Assembly: GCA_009839585.1 (NCBI GenBank)
Contig: VXPI01000067.1
Location: 1 to 5,453 of the forward strand
Direction: 5' to 3'
DNA from: Gammaproteobacteria bacterium
GTDB lineage: Bacteria; Pseudomonadota; Gammaproteobacteria; Arenicellales; Poriferihabitantaceae
Length of the DNA: 5,453 bases
The position numbers and the translations under genes were made by a program. This document shows, in pieces, positions 1 to 5,453 of this stretch. The notes beneath the pieces are model-generated. The model saw only the letters and a list, made by a program, of their open reading frames with translations. It did not search any database and had not been told where the DNA came from. Position 1 is the first letter of the stretch. Each line of letters opens with the position of its first letter.

Positions 1-55
1 GCGCGCCTGCTTTGGGAGCAGGATGTCGGGAGTTCGAATCTCTCTACCCCGACCA
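1..55 (+). tRNA. tRNA-Pro(UGG), 5' truncated by window edge
   Basis: This is the 3' part of a proline tRNA. An anticodon stem CCTGC/GCAGG (6-10 with 18-22) closes the 7-nt loop TTTGGGA (11-17), whose middle bases 13-15 are TGG, so the anticodon is UGG. A T-arm GGGAG/CTCTC encloses TTCGAAT, followed by the acceptor strand TACCCCG, discriminator A52 and an encoded CCA at 53-55. About 21 nt (5' acceptor strand and most of the D-arm) lie before the window. It is the first visible member of a Pro-Arg-His-Leu cluster and is separated from tRNA-Arg by a T-rich 20-nt spacer. Confidence 0.95.
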
Positions 56-75
56 TTTTATTTTCATTGTCGAGA

Positions 76-450
76 GCGCCCGTAGCTCAATTGGATAGAG
101 CAACGGCCTTTATGCGTCGGGTTTCGACTTCGGTTGTCCTTAGTCGATTCTCGAAAATAGGAGCCTCTGCGGGGAAATAAACCCGTAGAGTGGAGAGCAC
201 TGTATCGGTAAAACCTTAACGGAACGAAAAAACGGCGAAACAAGCCGGTTCGCTGACGATGGCAATACCGAGGAAACCGTGACGGATTGAAATATTCGTT
301 GGGGGATCCGTAGAGACTATACGTGCTCCACCTGAAATGGTGAAGATATAGTCCAGACCCCAAACTCGGTCATGGACGATTGAGGCGACGAAAGTCGTAG
401 TGGGTAAGCTAAGCCGTAGGTTACAGGTTCGAGTCCTGTCGGGCGCGCCA
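76..450 (+). tRNA. tRNA-Arg(UCU), interrupted by a group I intron
   Basis: The gene is split: 5' exon 76-110 and 3' exon 409-450. Joined, they form a complete 77-nt tRNA. The acceptor is GCGCCCG (76-82) with CGGGCGC (440-446), the D-stem GCTC/GAGC, the anticodon stem ACGGC (103-107) with GCCGT (413-417), and the T-stem ACAGG/CCTGT around TTCGAGT. Discriminator G447 is followed by an encoded CCA (448-450). The rejoined loop is CTT+CTAA, giving anticodon TCT, which reads AGA and AGG. The A after the D-loop GG, with C35 and U36, fits known arginine identity elements. The break lies between anticodon bases 34 and 35, so the unspliced transcript cannot decode. Exon pairing leaves little doubt about isotype or splice sites. 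What remains inferred is that splicing happens in vivo. Confidence 0.95.
111..408 (+). ncRNA. Group I intron (self-splicing ribozyme), probably subgroup IC3
   Basis: This 298-nt intron starts after U110 and ends in G408, as group I introns require (5' exon ends in U, intron ends in G). Core pairings can be traced. P3 is GAGCAC (195-200) with GTGCTC (323-328). P4 is TCGGT (205-209) with ACCGA (267-271). P7 is GACTATA (315-321) with TATAGTC (347-353). P8 is CACC (329-332) with GGTG (339-342). A P9-type hairpin at 385-398 carries a GAAA tetraloop. The conserved stretches around 203-222 (P), 261-273 (Q), 310-321 (R) and 341-354 (S) match, from memory, the pattern of the Azoarcus tRNA-Ile intron. 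Likely P1 is exon CTT (108-110) with internal guide GGG (119-121). Peripheral stems lie at 122-127/151-156 and 165-173/182-190, and a 6-bp P6-side hairpin at 282-287/294-299. No homing-endonuclease reading frame is present, so movement would have to be RNA-based or by inheritance. The subgroup is inferred from resemblance only. Confidence 0.93.
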
Positions 451-488
451 AACAATGGTTATAATTGATGGTTCATATTAAAGATTAT

Positions 489-565
489 GGTGAGCGTAGC
501 TCAGTTGGTAGAGCCCCGGATTGTGATTCCGGTTGTCGTGGGTTCGAGTCCCATCGTTCACCCCA
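489..565 (+). tRNA. tRNA-His(GUG)
   Basis: This is a complete cloverleaf. The acceptor GTGAGCG (490-496) pairs with CGTTCAC (555-561), with one G·U. It carries the histidine-specific extra G at position -1 (G489) facing discriminator C562, and an encoded CCA at 563-565. The anticodon stem CCGGA/TCCGG encloses TTGTGAT, with anticodon GTG at 523-525 reading CAC and CAU. The T-loop is TTCGAGT. It lies 38 nt after tRNA-Arg and was probably made as part of the same precursor. The G-1:C73 pair is the main identity element for histidyl-tRNA synthetase. Confidence 0.97.
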
Positions 566-585
566 GCTCGACCTCTTTGGGAAAA

Positions 586-621
586 TCTCTTTCAGCATTG
601 CTACAGCAATGCAGAAAGGGG
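586..621 (+). other. Long stem-loop between tRNA-His and tRNA-Leu
   Basis: Two stacked helices pair across a TACA loop (602-605): GCATTGC (595-601) with GCAATGC (606-612), then an A·A mismatch (594/613), then CTTTC (589-593) with GAAAG (614-618). The helix can be extended outward by G·U and C-G pairs to 586/621. It ends only 8 nt before the first base of tRNA-Leu. There is no U-run after it, so it does not look like a Rho-independent terminator. A precursor-processing or RNA-stability role is possible but is only inferred from position. Confidence 0.6.
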
Positions 622-629
622 CCTTATGT

Positions 630-714
<85 letters not shown>

Positions 715-750
715 GCTTCCTAAAATAACCGTGGCAATTTGACCTTGAGT

Positions 751-770
751 TGTAGCCAATAACGGCTACG
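751..770 (+). other. Stem-loop in the tRNA-Leu to tig spacer
   Basis: GTAGCC (752-757) pairs with GGCTAC (764-769) across the 6-nt loop AATAAC, with a further U·G closing pair at 751/770. An A-rich stretch, not a U-run, follows, so it is unlikely to stop transcription by itself. It sits 35 nt before the tig start codon and would be in the tig leader if the gene is transcribed through from the tRNAs. Function is unknown; it could mark an RNase processing boundary between tRNA precursor and mRNA. Confidence 0.45.
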
Positions 771-804
771 GCAACAACAAAACCAGGCATTCAGGTTCAT
801 TTCA

Positions 805-2091
805 ATGCAGGTTTCAGTAGAAAAACTAGACAATCCGTTAGAACACAAACTCACTATTGGCATTCCACCTGACTGGATCGATTCCGAAGTGGACAAGCAA
901 GTGCATGAGTACGCGAAAAATGCGAAATTGCCTGGATTCAGGCCGGGCAAGATTCCATTCAAGGTCATGATCCAGCGCTATGGGCCAGCGCTTTCGAGCC
1001 AGATTGTTCAAGACAAAATACCACACTGGGTCAAGGATGCCTTTGAAGCGAAGGAATTGAAGGTTGCCGGCTTTACTTCGCTTGACTTCGATCTCCACAC
1101 GCGCGGCAGTGAGTATGAATTTTCCGTGACAATTGAAGTACTACCGGAAATTCCTGATTCTGCCTATGAGAATCTGCCTGTCGTGGTCAGTGAATCTGAA
1201 ATCAAGGAAGAACACATCCAGAACTCTCTCACGAAAATTGCCGTCGAGCATGCTGAGTATGTTGAAATAGAAGTCTCAAGCGACCGAAATCAACGAATCA
1301 CCCTGCAGTATCGACTGGACCAACTAACCGATGAGGACTTTTCGCCAGAGATGTTTTATTTCACCGGTCGCAGCCCGAACATGAAACAGTTTGACAAGGC
1401 GCTTGAAGGGGTTCGTTCGGGAGACCGGATCGAATTTGAATTTGATCCTAACTCGTTTCTGACAGGTGCTGCACCATCAGACGAACTGAAACGCAATTTA
1501 TCGATCCTAATCCATAAGGTTGAAAAGTTTAAGGAGGAGCCACAGGTCGATGATGCACTTGCTGAAAAACTAGAGGTCAAGGGTGGTCTGGAAGAGTTGA
1601 AAAAACAGGTTGCCGCAGAGCTGGAAAGGAGCATGAAGGAAAAGCTGGAGGACTTAAACAGCATCAGCATTGAAAAGGCCTTGTATGAGAGAAACGAAAC
1701 AAGCCGGGAGATTACCATACCCCGTTGTATGTATCTTAATAATGGCTCGGGGTTTGGCGCTTATCCGGTGCTGGATGAGAAAAATATACCGAACCTGAGT
1801 GAAACTGAAATTGAGGTTCGCAAGAAAAATAATTTGTTTCAACTGGTTATTGATCATATATTTGGCAAATATTATGAGTCCGAAATGGATAAAAAACAGT
1901 TTGAGGAATTTGTCCTGGAACGTGCCCAGGGATATGAGCACCCTGACCAGTTTGTACGATTTACATTGGGCAATGAAATTACATTCCAGCGTATGCACAT
2001 GGCCTTTCGCCAAAAAAAGGCGATCGAAAAGATTATGGAGACAGCGAAGTCCACAACGGAATATGTTAGCACCTATGAATCCGGACCATGA
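805..2091 (+). CDS. tig: Trigger factor, ribosome-associated chaperone (divergent)
   Basis: The product is 428 aa, close to the 432 aa of E. coli trigger factor. It binds ribosomal protein L23 at the exit tunnel and shields nascent chains. The N-terminal ribosome-binding domain (about 1-115) begins MQVSVE, as in E. coli, and carries the docking motif GFRPGKIP at 44-51. Residues about 150-245 occupy the FKBP-like PPIase position but are divergent: where E. coli has a D-G-E-E-F-E-G-G loop and an I-P-G-F-E motif, this protein has roughly DQLTDEDFSP and MKQFDKALEG. The C-terminal helical substrate-binding arms follow (about 250-420), with a usual V-P motif region reading ITIPRCMYLNNGSGF near 303-317, also atypical. 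The start ATG is chosen because translation matches family residue 1; only a weak AGG (793-795) lies upstream. The family call is secure from the docking motif, length, overall alignment and neighbouring clpP-clpX-lon. Loss of prolyl isomerase activity is inferred. Confidence 0.95.
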   Translation: MQVSVEKLDNPLEHKLTIGIPPDWIDSEVDKQVHEYAKNAKLPGFRPGKIPFKVMIQRYGPALSSQIVQDKIPHWVKDAFEAKELKVAGFTSLDFDLHTRGSEYEFSVTIEVLPEIPDSAYENLPVVVSESEIKEEHIQNSLTKIAVEHAEYVEIEVSSDRNQRITLQYRLDQLTDEDFSPEMFYFTGRSPNMKQFDKALEGVRSGDRIEFEFDPNSFLTGAAPSDELKRNLSILIHKVEKFKEEPQVDDALAEKLEVKGGLEELKKQVAAELERSMKEKLEDLNSISIEKALYERNETSREITIPRCMYLNNGSGFGAYPVLDEKNIPNLSETEIEVRKKNNLFQLVIDHIFGKYYESEMDKKQFEEFVLERAQGYEHPDQFVRFTLGNEITFQRMHMAFRQKKAIEKIMETAKSTTEYVSTYESGP

Positions 2092-2096
2092 TCTTC

Positions 2097-2122
2097 ATCA
2101 CTAGTTAGGCAGCTAGCGTGAT
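2097..2122 (+). other. Weak stem-loop in the tig-clpP spacer
   Basis: ATCACTAG (2097-2104) can pair with 2113-2122 (CTAG, then a 2-nt CG bulge, then TGAT) around an 8-nt loop. It starts 5 nt after the tig stop codon. There is no U-run, so it is not a convincing terminator. It may be a 3' stability or processing element, or chance. The rest of the 80-nt spacer shows no strong promoter. Confidence 0.3.
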
Positions 2123-2171
2123 CGTTGAGTTCGGATTTGACACTTGGCACCCCTAAACGAATATTTGAAAG

Positions 2172-2813
2172 ATGACCAATCAACATACCGATGACCAAGA
2201 GGCAACACGGAATATTGGCCTGATTCCCATGGTGGTCGAAACCACCGGTAGAGGTGAGCGGGCTTTTGATATCTATTCGCGACTTCTGAAAGAGCGCGTA
2301 GTATTCATGATCGGCACGGTTAACGATCACATGGCCAATCTGATTATTGCCCAACTGTTGTTTCTCGAGTCCGAAAACCCCGAAAAGGATATTTCCCTGT
2401 ATATCAACTCTCCGGGCGGCGTCGTGTCATCCGGTCTTGCGGTGTATGACACCATGCAGTTTATTCGGCCGGATGTCAGTACAGTGTGTGTTGGGCAGGC
2501 CGCCAGTATGGGTGCCGTGATTTTGGCAGGTGGTTCGAAGGGCAAGCGCTTCGCATTACCCCATTCGAGAATCATGATTCATCAACCCATGGGTGGATCT
2601 CAGGGTCAGGCTACAGATATCGAAATTCATACCCGCGAGATACTCGGGACCAGAGACCGTTTGAACAGGATTCTTTCAGACCACACCGGCCAGACCCTCA
2701 AACGTATCAAGGCAGATACTGATCGAGATCATTTCATGAGTGCTTCGGATGCCGCAAAATACGGACTGATTGATACCGTTTTGACATCACGCGGTGAGCC
2801 GGAAAACATCTGA
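2172..2813 (+). CDS. clpP: ATP-dependent Clp protease, proteolytic subunit ClpP
   Basis: This 213-aa serine peptidase (family S14) assembles into a double heptameric chamber that degrades proteins unfolded by ClpX or ClpA. The catalytic triad is visible: Ser112 in GQAASMGA, His137 in MIHQPMGG and Asp186 in DTDRD. These match E. coli precursor residues S111, H136 and D185 with a one-residue shift. The family stretches [14 protein letters not shown] (32-45), the oxyanion-region YINSPGG (77-83) and [14 protein letters not shown] (145-158) are conserved. The N-terminus (about residues 1-15) is a short propeptide by comparison with E. coli, where self-cleavage exposes the residue aligned with Gly16 before LIPMVVE; that loop contacts the ClpX pore. 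The start ATG follows a poor Shine-Dalgarno (GAAAG directly adjacent), but its length fits the family. It lies 80 nt after tig and 135 nt before clpX. Confidence 0.98.
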   Translation: MTNQHTDDQEATRNIGLIPMVVETTGRGERAFDIYSRLLKERVVFMIGTVNDHMANLIIAQLLFLESENPEKDISLYINSPGGVVSSGLAVYDTMQFIRPDVSTVCVGQAASMGAVILAGGSKGKRFALPHSRIMIHQPMGGSQGQATDIEIHTREILGTRDRLNRILSDHTGQTLKRIKADTDRDHFMSASDAAKYGLIDTVLTSRGEPENI

Positions 2814-2851
2814 AGTATCCCGCATATAGGAAATAATCGCTTAAAATCCGT

Positions 2852-2881
2852 TTGGCATTGTCCAGCTACGAGTTGTAAAAT
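2852..2881 (+). promoter_or_regulatory. Candidate sigma70 promoter for clpX
   Basis: A -35-like TTGGCA (2852-2857, 5 of 6 matches to TTGACA) is separated by 18 nt from a -10-like TAAAAT (2876-2881, 5 of 6 matches to TATAAT). Transcription would start near 2888, about 60 nt before the clpX start codon. A separate clpX promoter inside a clpP-clpX unit is plausible and would let ClpX be made independently of ClpP. The call rests on motif match and spacing alone. Confidence 0.5.
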
Positions 2882-2899
2882 CGGATATATGTTTATCCG
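2882..2899 (+). other. Stem-loop in the clpP-clpX spacer
   Basis: CGGATA (2882-2887) pairs with TATCCG (2894-2899) across the loop TATGTT. AATCGC (2835-2840) can additionally pair with GCGATT (2909-2914) to enclose the whole segment. A pyrimidine-rich stretch (2913-2928) follows, but it is interrupted, so this is a weak terminator at best. The predicted clpX transcription start falls in the loop, so the hairpin would exist only in RNA reading through from clpP. That suggests a possible attenuator or processing element, which is inference. Confidence 0.45.
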
Positions 2900-2948
2900 G
2901 TAATCTAGGCGATTCTTTACTTTTCTTTAAATGGGCTGAATCTATAGT

Positions 2949-4238
2949 ATGGCTAACCGATCCAAAAAAGGTGGGAAAATCCTGCACTGCACGTTCTGTG
3001 GCAAAAGCCAACGGGACGTCAAGAAACTGATCGCAGGACCGTCGGTCTATATTTGTGATGAGTGCGTCAAGCTTTGCAATAACATCATGCGGGAAGAGGA
3101 TGATCAGAATAACCAGCATCATCCATTTGGCGAGCATTACAAGTCCTTTCCCAGGCCCAGGGAAATTCATCAAATTCTTGATGATTACGTGATCGGGCAA
3201 GAGAGCGCCAAAAAACTGCTGTCGGTCGCAGTCTACAATCACTACAAACGTATCGAAAACGAAAAGGAAGGCGAAGAAGTCGAGATTTCCAAAAGCAACA
3301 TCCTGCTGATTGGGCCGACTGGCTCTGGCAAGACCCTGCTGGCTGAAACGCTGGCACGCCAGCTGAAAGTGCCTTTTACGATTGCCGATGCAACTACTCT
3401 CACCGAGGCAGGATATGTGGGCGAGGATGTTGAGAACATCATCCAGAAACTCCTGCAAAATTGCGATTACGACACGGAGAAGGCCGAAACCGGTATCGTC
3501 TATATTGACGAGATCGACAAGATTTCCCGTAAATCGGAAAATCCATCGATCACTCGGGATGTTTCCGGTGAAGGTGTGCAACAGGCCTTGCTGAAATTGA
3601 TCGAAGGCACGAATGCCTCGATACCGCCGCAGGGCGGGCGAAAACATCCCCAGCAGGAGTTTATTTCGGTCAATACCAAGAATATCCTGTTTATCTGTGG
3701 TGGTGCGTTCGCCGGACTTGAGAAAATCATCCAGAACCGGACTGAAAAATCGGGCATCGGATTCGGGGCTGACATCAAGGACAAGTCCGACAAGGAAAGA
3801 TCCAGTAAGTTGTTGAATCAGCTTGAACCCGAGGATCTGATCAAGTACGGATTGATTCCCGAGTTTGTCGGTCGACTGCCAGTGGTTGCAACACTTGAAG
3901 AGCTGGACAAGGAATCCCTGGTCAGAATCCTTCAGGAACCCAAGAACTCCCTGATCAAGCAGTACCAATGCTTGTTCGGACTGGAAGAAGTGGATCTGGT
4001 GTTTCGCAAGGATGCCCTCGAACAGATCGCCATCAAGACCATGGACCGGAAATCGGGTGCACGGGGCCTGCGTTCCATCATGGAAAATTCCCTGATCGAA
4101 ACTATGTATGAGTTACCCTCAATCAAGGGGGTCGTCAAAGTGGTGGTGGATGGTTCGGTGATTTCGGAAGGTTCGCGTCCGCTGTATGTATACAGCGATG
4201 AAACGGACAAGAAGTCTGTTGCAGGTTCTTCCTCTTAG
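2949..4238 (+). CDS. clpX: ATP-dependent Clp protease, ATP-binding subunit ClpX
   Basis: This 429-aa AAA+ unfoldase forms a hexamer that threads substrates into ClpP. The N-terminal zinc-binding domain has Cys14, Cys17, Cys36 and Cys39 (CxxC...CxxC) for substrate and adaptor recognition. The AAA+ module carries Walker A GPTGSGKT (122-129), the pore-1 loop GYVG (155-158), Walker B IVYIDEID (183-190), the RKH pore-entrance loop (231-233), a box VII arginine in FVGRLP (Arg309) and sensor-2 GARGLRS (370-376, Arg372). The ClpP-docking loop IGF is at 270-272. Motifs sit about two residues later than in E. coli ClpX (424 aa). The tail (about 415-429) is polar and poorly conserved. The ATG at 2949 gives the standard N-terminus; the Shine-Dalgarno is weak (GGG at 2933-2935). 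It has its own promoter candidate upstream and lies 60 nt before lon. Confidence 0.99.
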   Translation: MANRSKKGGKILHCTFCGKSQRDVKKLIAGPSVYICDECVKLCNNIMREEDDQNNQHHPFGEHYKSFPRPREIHQILDDYVIGQESAKKLLSVAVYNHYKRIENEKEGEEVEISKSNILLIGPTGSGKTLLAETLARQLKVPFTIADATTLTEAGYVGEDVENIIQKLLQNCDYDTEKAETGIVYIDEIDKISRKSENPSITRDVSGEGVQQALLKLIEGTNASIPPQGGRKHPQQEFISVNTKNILFICGGAFAGLEKIIQNRTEKSGIGFGADIKDKSDKERSSKLLNQLEPEDLIKYGLIPEFVGRLPVVATLEELDKESLVRILQEPKNSLIKQYQCLFGLEEVDLVFRKDALEQIAIKTMDRKSGARGLRSIMENSLIETMYELPSIKGVVKVVVDGSVISEGSRPLYVYSDETDKKSVAGSSS

Positions 4239-4259
4239 GTAGCGTGAACAAATGCAGCA

Positions 4260-4283
4260 GTTGATTGAGTTAACGGAATCAAC
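4260..4283 (+). promoter_or_regulatory. Stem-loop next to the lon ribosome-binding site
   Basis: GTTGATT (4260-4266) pairs perfectly with AATCAAC (4277-4283), a 7-bp stem around a 10-nt loop. It ends 4 nt before the lon Shine-Dalgarno. It is A/T-rich and not followed by a U-run, so a terminator is unlikely. Its position suggests that it could affect ribosome access to lon, possibly in a temperature-sensitive way; that is inference. No sigma32-type promoter was seen in this 60-nt spacer. Confidence 0.5.
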
Positions 4284-4287
4284 CATG

Positions 4288-4292
4288 AGGGG
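4288..4292 (+). promoter_or_regulatory. Shine-Dalgarno for lon, fixing a GTG start
   Basis: AGGGG, part of TGAGGGG, lies 6 nt before GTG 4299-4301. The nearby ATG at 4285 runs into a TGA after five codons. In the lon frame there is a TGA at 4266-4268 and no ATG between it and the GTG. The first internal ATG (codon 26) would delete the conserved VLPLRDVVVFP start of Lon. The GTG is therefore the best start. Confidence 0.8.
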
Positions 4293-4298
4293 TTTCCA

Positions 4299-5453
4299 GT
4301 GAGTAAGCAGGAACAGTTATTCTTAACGGGGGTACCCGTATTGCCGCTTCGGGATGTAGTAGTATTTCCGCGTATGGTGATCCCGTTGTTTGTGGGCCGG
4401 AAGAAGTCGATTCAGGCGCTGGAAATGGCCATGGATACAAAAGACAAGAAGATTTTCCTGGTTACCCAGCGTGATGCGGTTCATGACGACCCGAGCATTG
4501 ATCAGGTTTACCGGACCGGAACCGTAGCCTCCATCCTGCAGATGCTGAAAATGTCGGATGGGGCAGTCAAGCTGCTGGTGGAAGGAGAGCATCGGGCGAA
4601 TACCCTGAAGTTCAAGGACTTTGGAAGCTGCTTTGTCTGTGATCTTGAATTGATCGAAGAGGCTGAAATAAACACTTCAGAGTCAACAGCCCTGGTGCAT
4701 ACAGCGATTACCGAATTCGAGAAATTCGTCAAATTCGACTCCAAGGTGCCAGCCGAGATTCTTTCATCGTTGAACAAGGTTGATGAAGTCGGCCCCATAG
4801 CAGACATCATTGCCGCGCATATCAACATTAAAAACGATGAGAAACAGAAAATCCTGGAGATGGTAGATCAAACTGCCAGGATTGAATATGTGCTGGTAAA
4901 ACTGGCTGAGGAAGTCGAAGGGCTCCAGGTCGAGAAAACCATCCGTGCCCGGGTCAAGAAACAGATGGAGCGCTCGCAACGCGAGTACTACCTGAATGAA
5001 AAACTCAAGGCTATCCAGAAGGAATTGGGGGACAGCGAGGAAGGTACAAACGAAAACGATGAGCTGGCACAACGCATTTCAAAAGCAGGCATGAGCAAGG
5101 AAGCCAGGGAAAAAGCCGAGTCCGAGCTCAAGAAATTGCGCATGATGTCCCCGATGTCTGCCGAGGCCACCGTAGTCCGCAACTATATTGACAGTTTGCT
5201 CGCCTTGCCGTGGAAGACTCGAACTCGAGTATCCAGGGATCTCAAGCGAGCCCAGAAAATTCTTGATGATGATCATTACGGGCTTGAAAAAGTAAAAGAG
5301 CGGATTCTTGAATATCTGGCGGTTCAGACCCGCGTCAAGAAACCGAAGGCGGCGATCCTGTGTCTGGTTGGACCGCCGGGGGTGGGCAAAACTTCATTGG
5401 GCGAGTCGATCGCCAAGGCGACCAATCGCAAATTCATACGCATGTCCTTGGGC
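4299..5453 (+). CDS. lon: ATP-dependent protease Lon, N-terminal 385 codons (window ends inside)
   Basis: Lon is a hexameric single-chain AAA+ serine protease that degrades misfolded proteins and short-lived regulators in the cytoplasm. The visible part starts at GTG. It holds the LAN substrate-binding domain (about 10-205) with the family signature VLPLRDVVVFPRMVIPLFVG (14-33). A long helical linker (about 205-305) carries REYYLNEKLKAIQKELG (228-244), and a conserved LPWK follows at 303-306. The AAA+ domain begins with HYGLEKVKERILEYLAV (326-342) and Walker A GPPGVGKT (358-365), about two residues offset from E. coli Lon (784 aa). Walker B, the sensors and the Ser-Lys catalytic dyad lie beyond the window. 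The reading frame is open to the last base. It follows clpX by 60 nt and has the best ribosome-binding site of the four protein genes. A heat-shock promoter is not visible here. Confidence 0.98.
   Translation, partial: MSKQEQLFLTGVPVLPLRDVVVFPRMVIPLFVGRKKSIQALEMAMDTKDKKIFLVTQRDAVHDDPSIDQVYRTGTVASILQMLKMSDGAVKLLVEGEHRANTLKFKDFGSCFVCDLELIEEAEINTSESTALVHTAITEFEKFVKFDSKVPAEILSSLNKVDEVGPIADIIAAHINIKNDEKQKILEMVDQTARIEYVLVKLAEEVEGLQVEKTIRARVKKQMERSQREYYLNEKLKAIQKELGDSEEGTNENDELAQRISKAGMSKEAREKAESELKKLRMMSPMSAEATVVRNYIDSLLALPWKTRTRVSRDLKRAQKILDDDHYGLEKVKERILEYLAVQTRVKKPKAAILCLVGPPGVGKTSLGESIAKATNRKFIRMSLG

Noticed and set aside
216..455. Minus-strand open frame beginning MFGAPDRTRTCNLRL
   Set aside because: It is antisense to tRNA-Arg and its intron. 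GAPDRTRTCNL is the familiar false peptide from the reverse strand of a tRNA T-arm.
460..465. Perfect TATAAT between tRNA-Arg and tRNA-His as an internal promoter
   Set aside because: No acceptable -35 lies 16-18 nt upstream; that position is inside the tRNA-Arg T-arm and acceptor and matches poorly. A chance match in an A/T-rich spacer is likely.
739..767. Promoter for tig from TTGACC at 739-744
   Set aside because: No -10-like hexamer lies at proper spacing; the region is the stem-loop 751-770. Read-through from the tRNA cluster is as likely.
2124..2167. Sigma70 (TTGACA at 2137-2142) or sigma32-like (CCCCTAAA at 2150-2157) promoter for clpP
   Set aside because: The -35 is perfect, but no good -10 sits at 16-18 nt and transcription would begin at the start codon. 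The sigma32 elements have wrong spacing (19 nt from GTTGAGT).
2841..3968. 375-aa minus-strand open frame opposite clpX
   Set aside because: clpX is unmistakable on the plus strand. This frame is a long shadow with low-complexity composition and no recognisable domain.

Overview
The window reads as chromosomal DNA of a gammaproteobacterium-like proteobacterium of moderate GC content. The basis is the gene order: a Pro-Arg-His-Leu tRNA cluster followed by tig-clpP-clpX-lon, a chaperone/protease block that is conserved and similarly placed after tRNA genes in many Gammaproteobacteria. Species cannot be named from the sequence. Everything recognisable is on the + strand.

Layout. Positions 1-714 hold four tRNA genes: the 3' part of tRNA-Pro(UGG), a tRNA-Arg(UCU) split by a 298-nt group I intron in its anticodon, tRNA-His(GUG) and tRNA-Leu(UAG). 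Positions 805-2091 encode a divergent trigger factor, 2172-2813 ClpP, 2949-4238 ClpX, and 4299 to the window end the first 385 codons of Lon, starting at GTG. The gaps between genes are short (60-135 nt). They hold several stem-loops, one good sigma70-type promoter candidate in front of clpX, and a stem-loop just upstream of the lon ribosome-binding site.

How the genes work together. Trigger factor receives nascent chains at the ribosome exit tunnel. ClpX unfolds tagged or damaged proteins and feeds them into the ClpP serine-protease chamber. Lon is a second, single-chain ATP-dependent protease. The ClpX zinc-binding domain, Walker motifs, pore loop and IGF loop, and the ClpP triad, all look intact, so this is a working ClpXP pair.

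The most notable element is the tRNA-Arg(UCU) intron. The exons rebuild a perfect cloverleaf with anticodon UCU when bases 111-408 are removed. The removed segment carries the conserved P, Q, R and S elements of a group I ribozyme, close in pattern to the compact Azoarcus tRNA-Ile intron. Because the anticodon itself is split, this tRNA cannot read AGA/AGG until it is spliced, and all four downstream protein genes use those codons. The trigger factor is the second point of interest: its ribosome-docking motif is intact, but its FKBP-like domain has lost the usual motif residues.
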